From Rickettsia typhi (lineage in GTDB: Bacteria; Pseudomonadota; Alphaproteobacteria; Rickettsiales; Deianiraeaceae): a DNA stretch of 14,344 nucleotides. The DNA is taken from NCBI GenBank assembly GCA_945861605.1, contig CAMAVG010000015.1:1-14344 (forward strand). The letters are read 5' to 3'. Both the position numbers and the translations under genes were made by a program. Shown here piece after piece: positions 14,079 through 14,344 of this stretch; the stretch's first letter is position 1, and each line of letters starts with the position of its first letter. The notes under the pieces were generated by a model. The model worked only from the letters and a program-made list of their open reading frames with translations, was not told where the DNA came from and did no database searches.

Positions 14079-14344
14079 TTAGCCTATGCTATTACTATTT
14101 CTTTTACTTTTGATATTGTTGCCTTCCTTAATCAGACTTGCTTTTCTTTTCAATTCATTTGAATAAGGTTTTATTGAAATATTTGAACTTTTTGAATCAT
14201 TTAGTTTATCAATTGCGTTTAGGGTCTTCATAATTTTCTGCTCATCATTGCGATCAAGATATTTCTCTAATTTCAGACTTAGTGTTTCAATCGTTTGTGG
14301 TTTATCTACTTTTTCTTTTTCAAGATCTTCACGAATTGTGTCAA
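14079..14344 (-). CDS. hypothetical protein, C-terminal fragment cut by the right edge
   Basis: A frame open from the right edge runs 87 codons to a TAA at 14079-14081. It begins DTIREDLEKEKVDKP and ends KSKRNSNSIG. The peptide is hydrophilic, rich in Lys, Asn and Ser, with an amphipathic helical stretch (TLSLKLEKYLDRNDEQKIMKTL) and a basic tail; there is no membrane segment or motif I recognise. The other two minus-strand frames are closed early, and the length without a stop in such AT-rich DNA supports a real gene. It lies 73 bases upstream of fusA on the same strand. No function is proposed. Confidence 0.6.
   Translation of the reverse strand, partial: DTIREDLEKEKVDKPQTIETLSLKLEKYLDRNDEQKIMKTLNAIDKLNDSKSSNISIKPYSNELKRKASLIKEGNNIKSKRNSNSIG

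Overview
The window is a compact, low-GC stretch (well under 50% G+C by eye) of a bacterial chromosome, most likely from an alphaproteobacterium. The evidence is a Coq7-type ubiquinone hydroxylase, a six-domain ribosomal protein S1, a Com1/DsbA-like thiol oxidoreductase, a ZapA-like protein, a DUF3971/AsmA-like envelope protein and an alphaproteobacterial-looking ArgC, all tightly packed and AT-rich. This fits host-associated lineages such as Rickettsiales or Holosporales-like groups, but argC suggests at least partial arginine synthesis, and I cannot place the organism more precisely. There are no tRNAs, rRNAs, CRISPR arrays, insertion sequences or phage genes.

Layout, left to right. (1) 76-1733, plus strand: coq7 overlaps by one base with a capsule-type (KpsS-like) glycosyltransferase gene. 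(2) 1737-2363, minus strand: a YggS-type PLP-binding protein, convergent with the previous pair and divergent from rpsA across a 98-base spacer holding the promoters. (3) 2462-5291, plus strand: rpsA, a DsbA-family protein and a ZapA-like protein form a probable operon with gaps of 14 and -1 bases. (4) 5295-10023, minus strand: read in transcription order, uppS, an M48/BepA-like metalloprotease with TPRs, and a DUF3971/AsmA-like gene interrupted by a single in-frame TAA. This looks like a cell-envelope cluster: lipid carrier synthesis, outer-membrane protein quality control, and a predicted inter-membrane lipid transport protein. (5) 10106-14005, minus strand: fusA, argC, rnpA and rnhA are closely packed or overlapping. 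The usual partners are absent: no rpmH next to rnpA, and no rpsL/rpsG directly before fusA. (6) 14079-14344, minus strand: the unrecognised lysine-rich C-terminus of a gene cut by the right edge.

The most notable observations are the in-frame stop that splits the AsmA-like gene at a conserved place, a duplicated Ser/Asp-rich insertion in S1 domain 2, substitutions at conserved active-site positions of UppS and of the KpsS-like transferase, a long hairpin inside zapA that buries a perfect AGGAGG, and the unusual fusA-argC-rnpA-rnhA order. I see no convincing new multi-gene system. The window is mostly housekeeping genes with several gene-level oddities.
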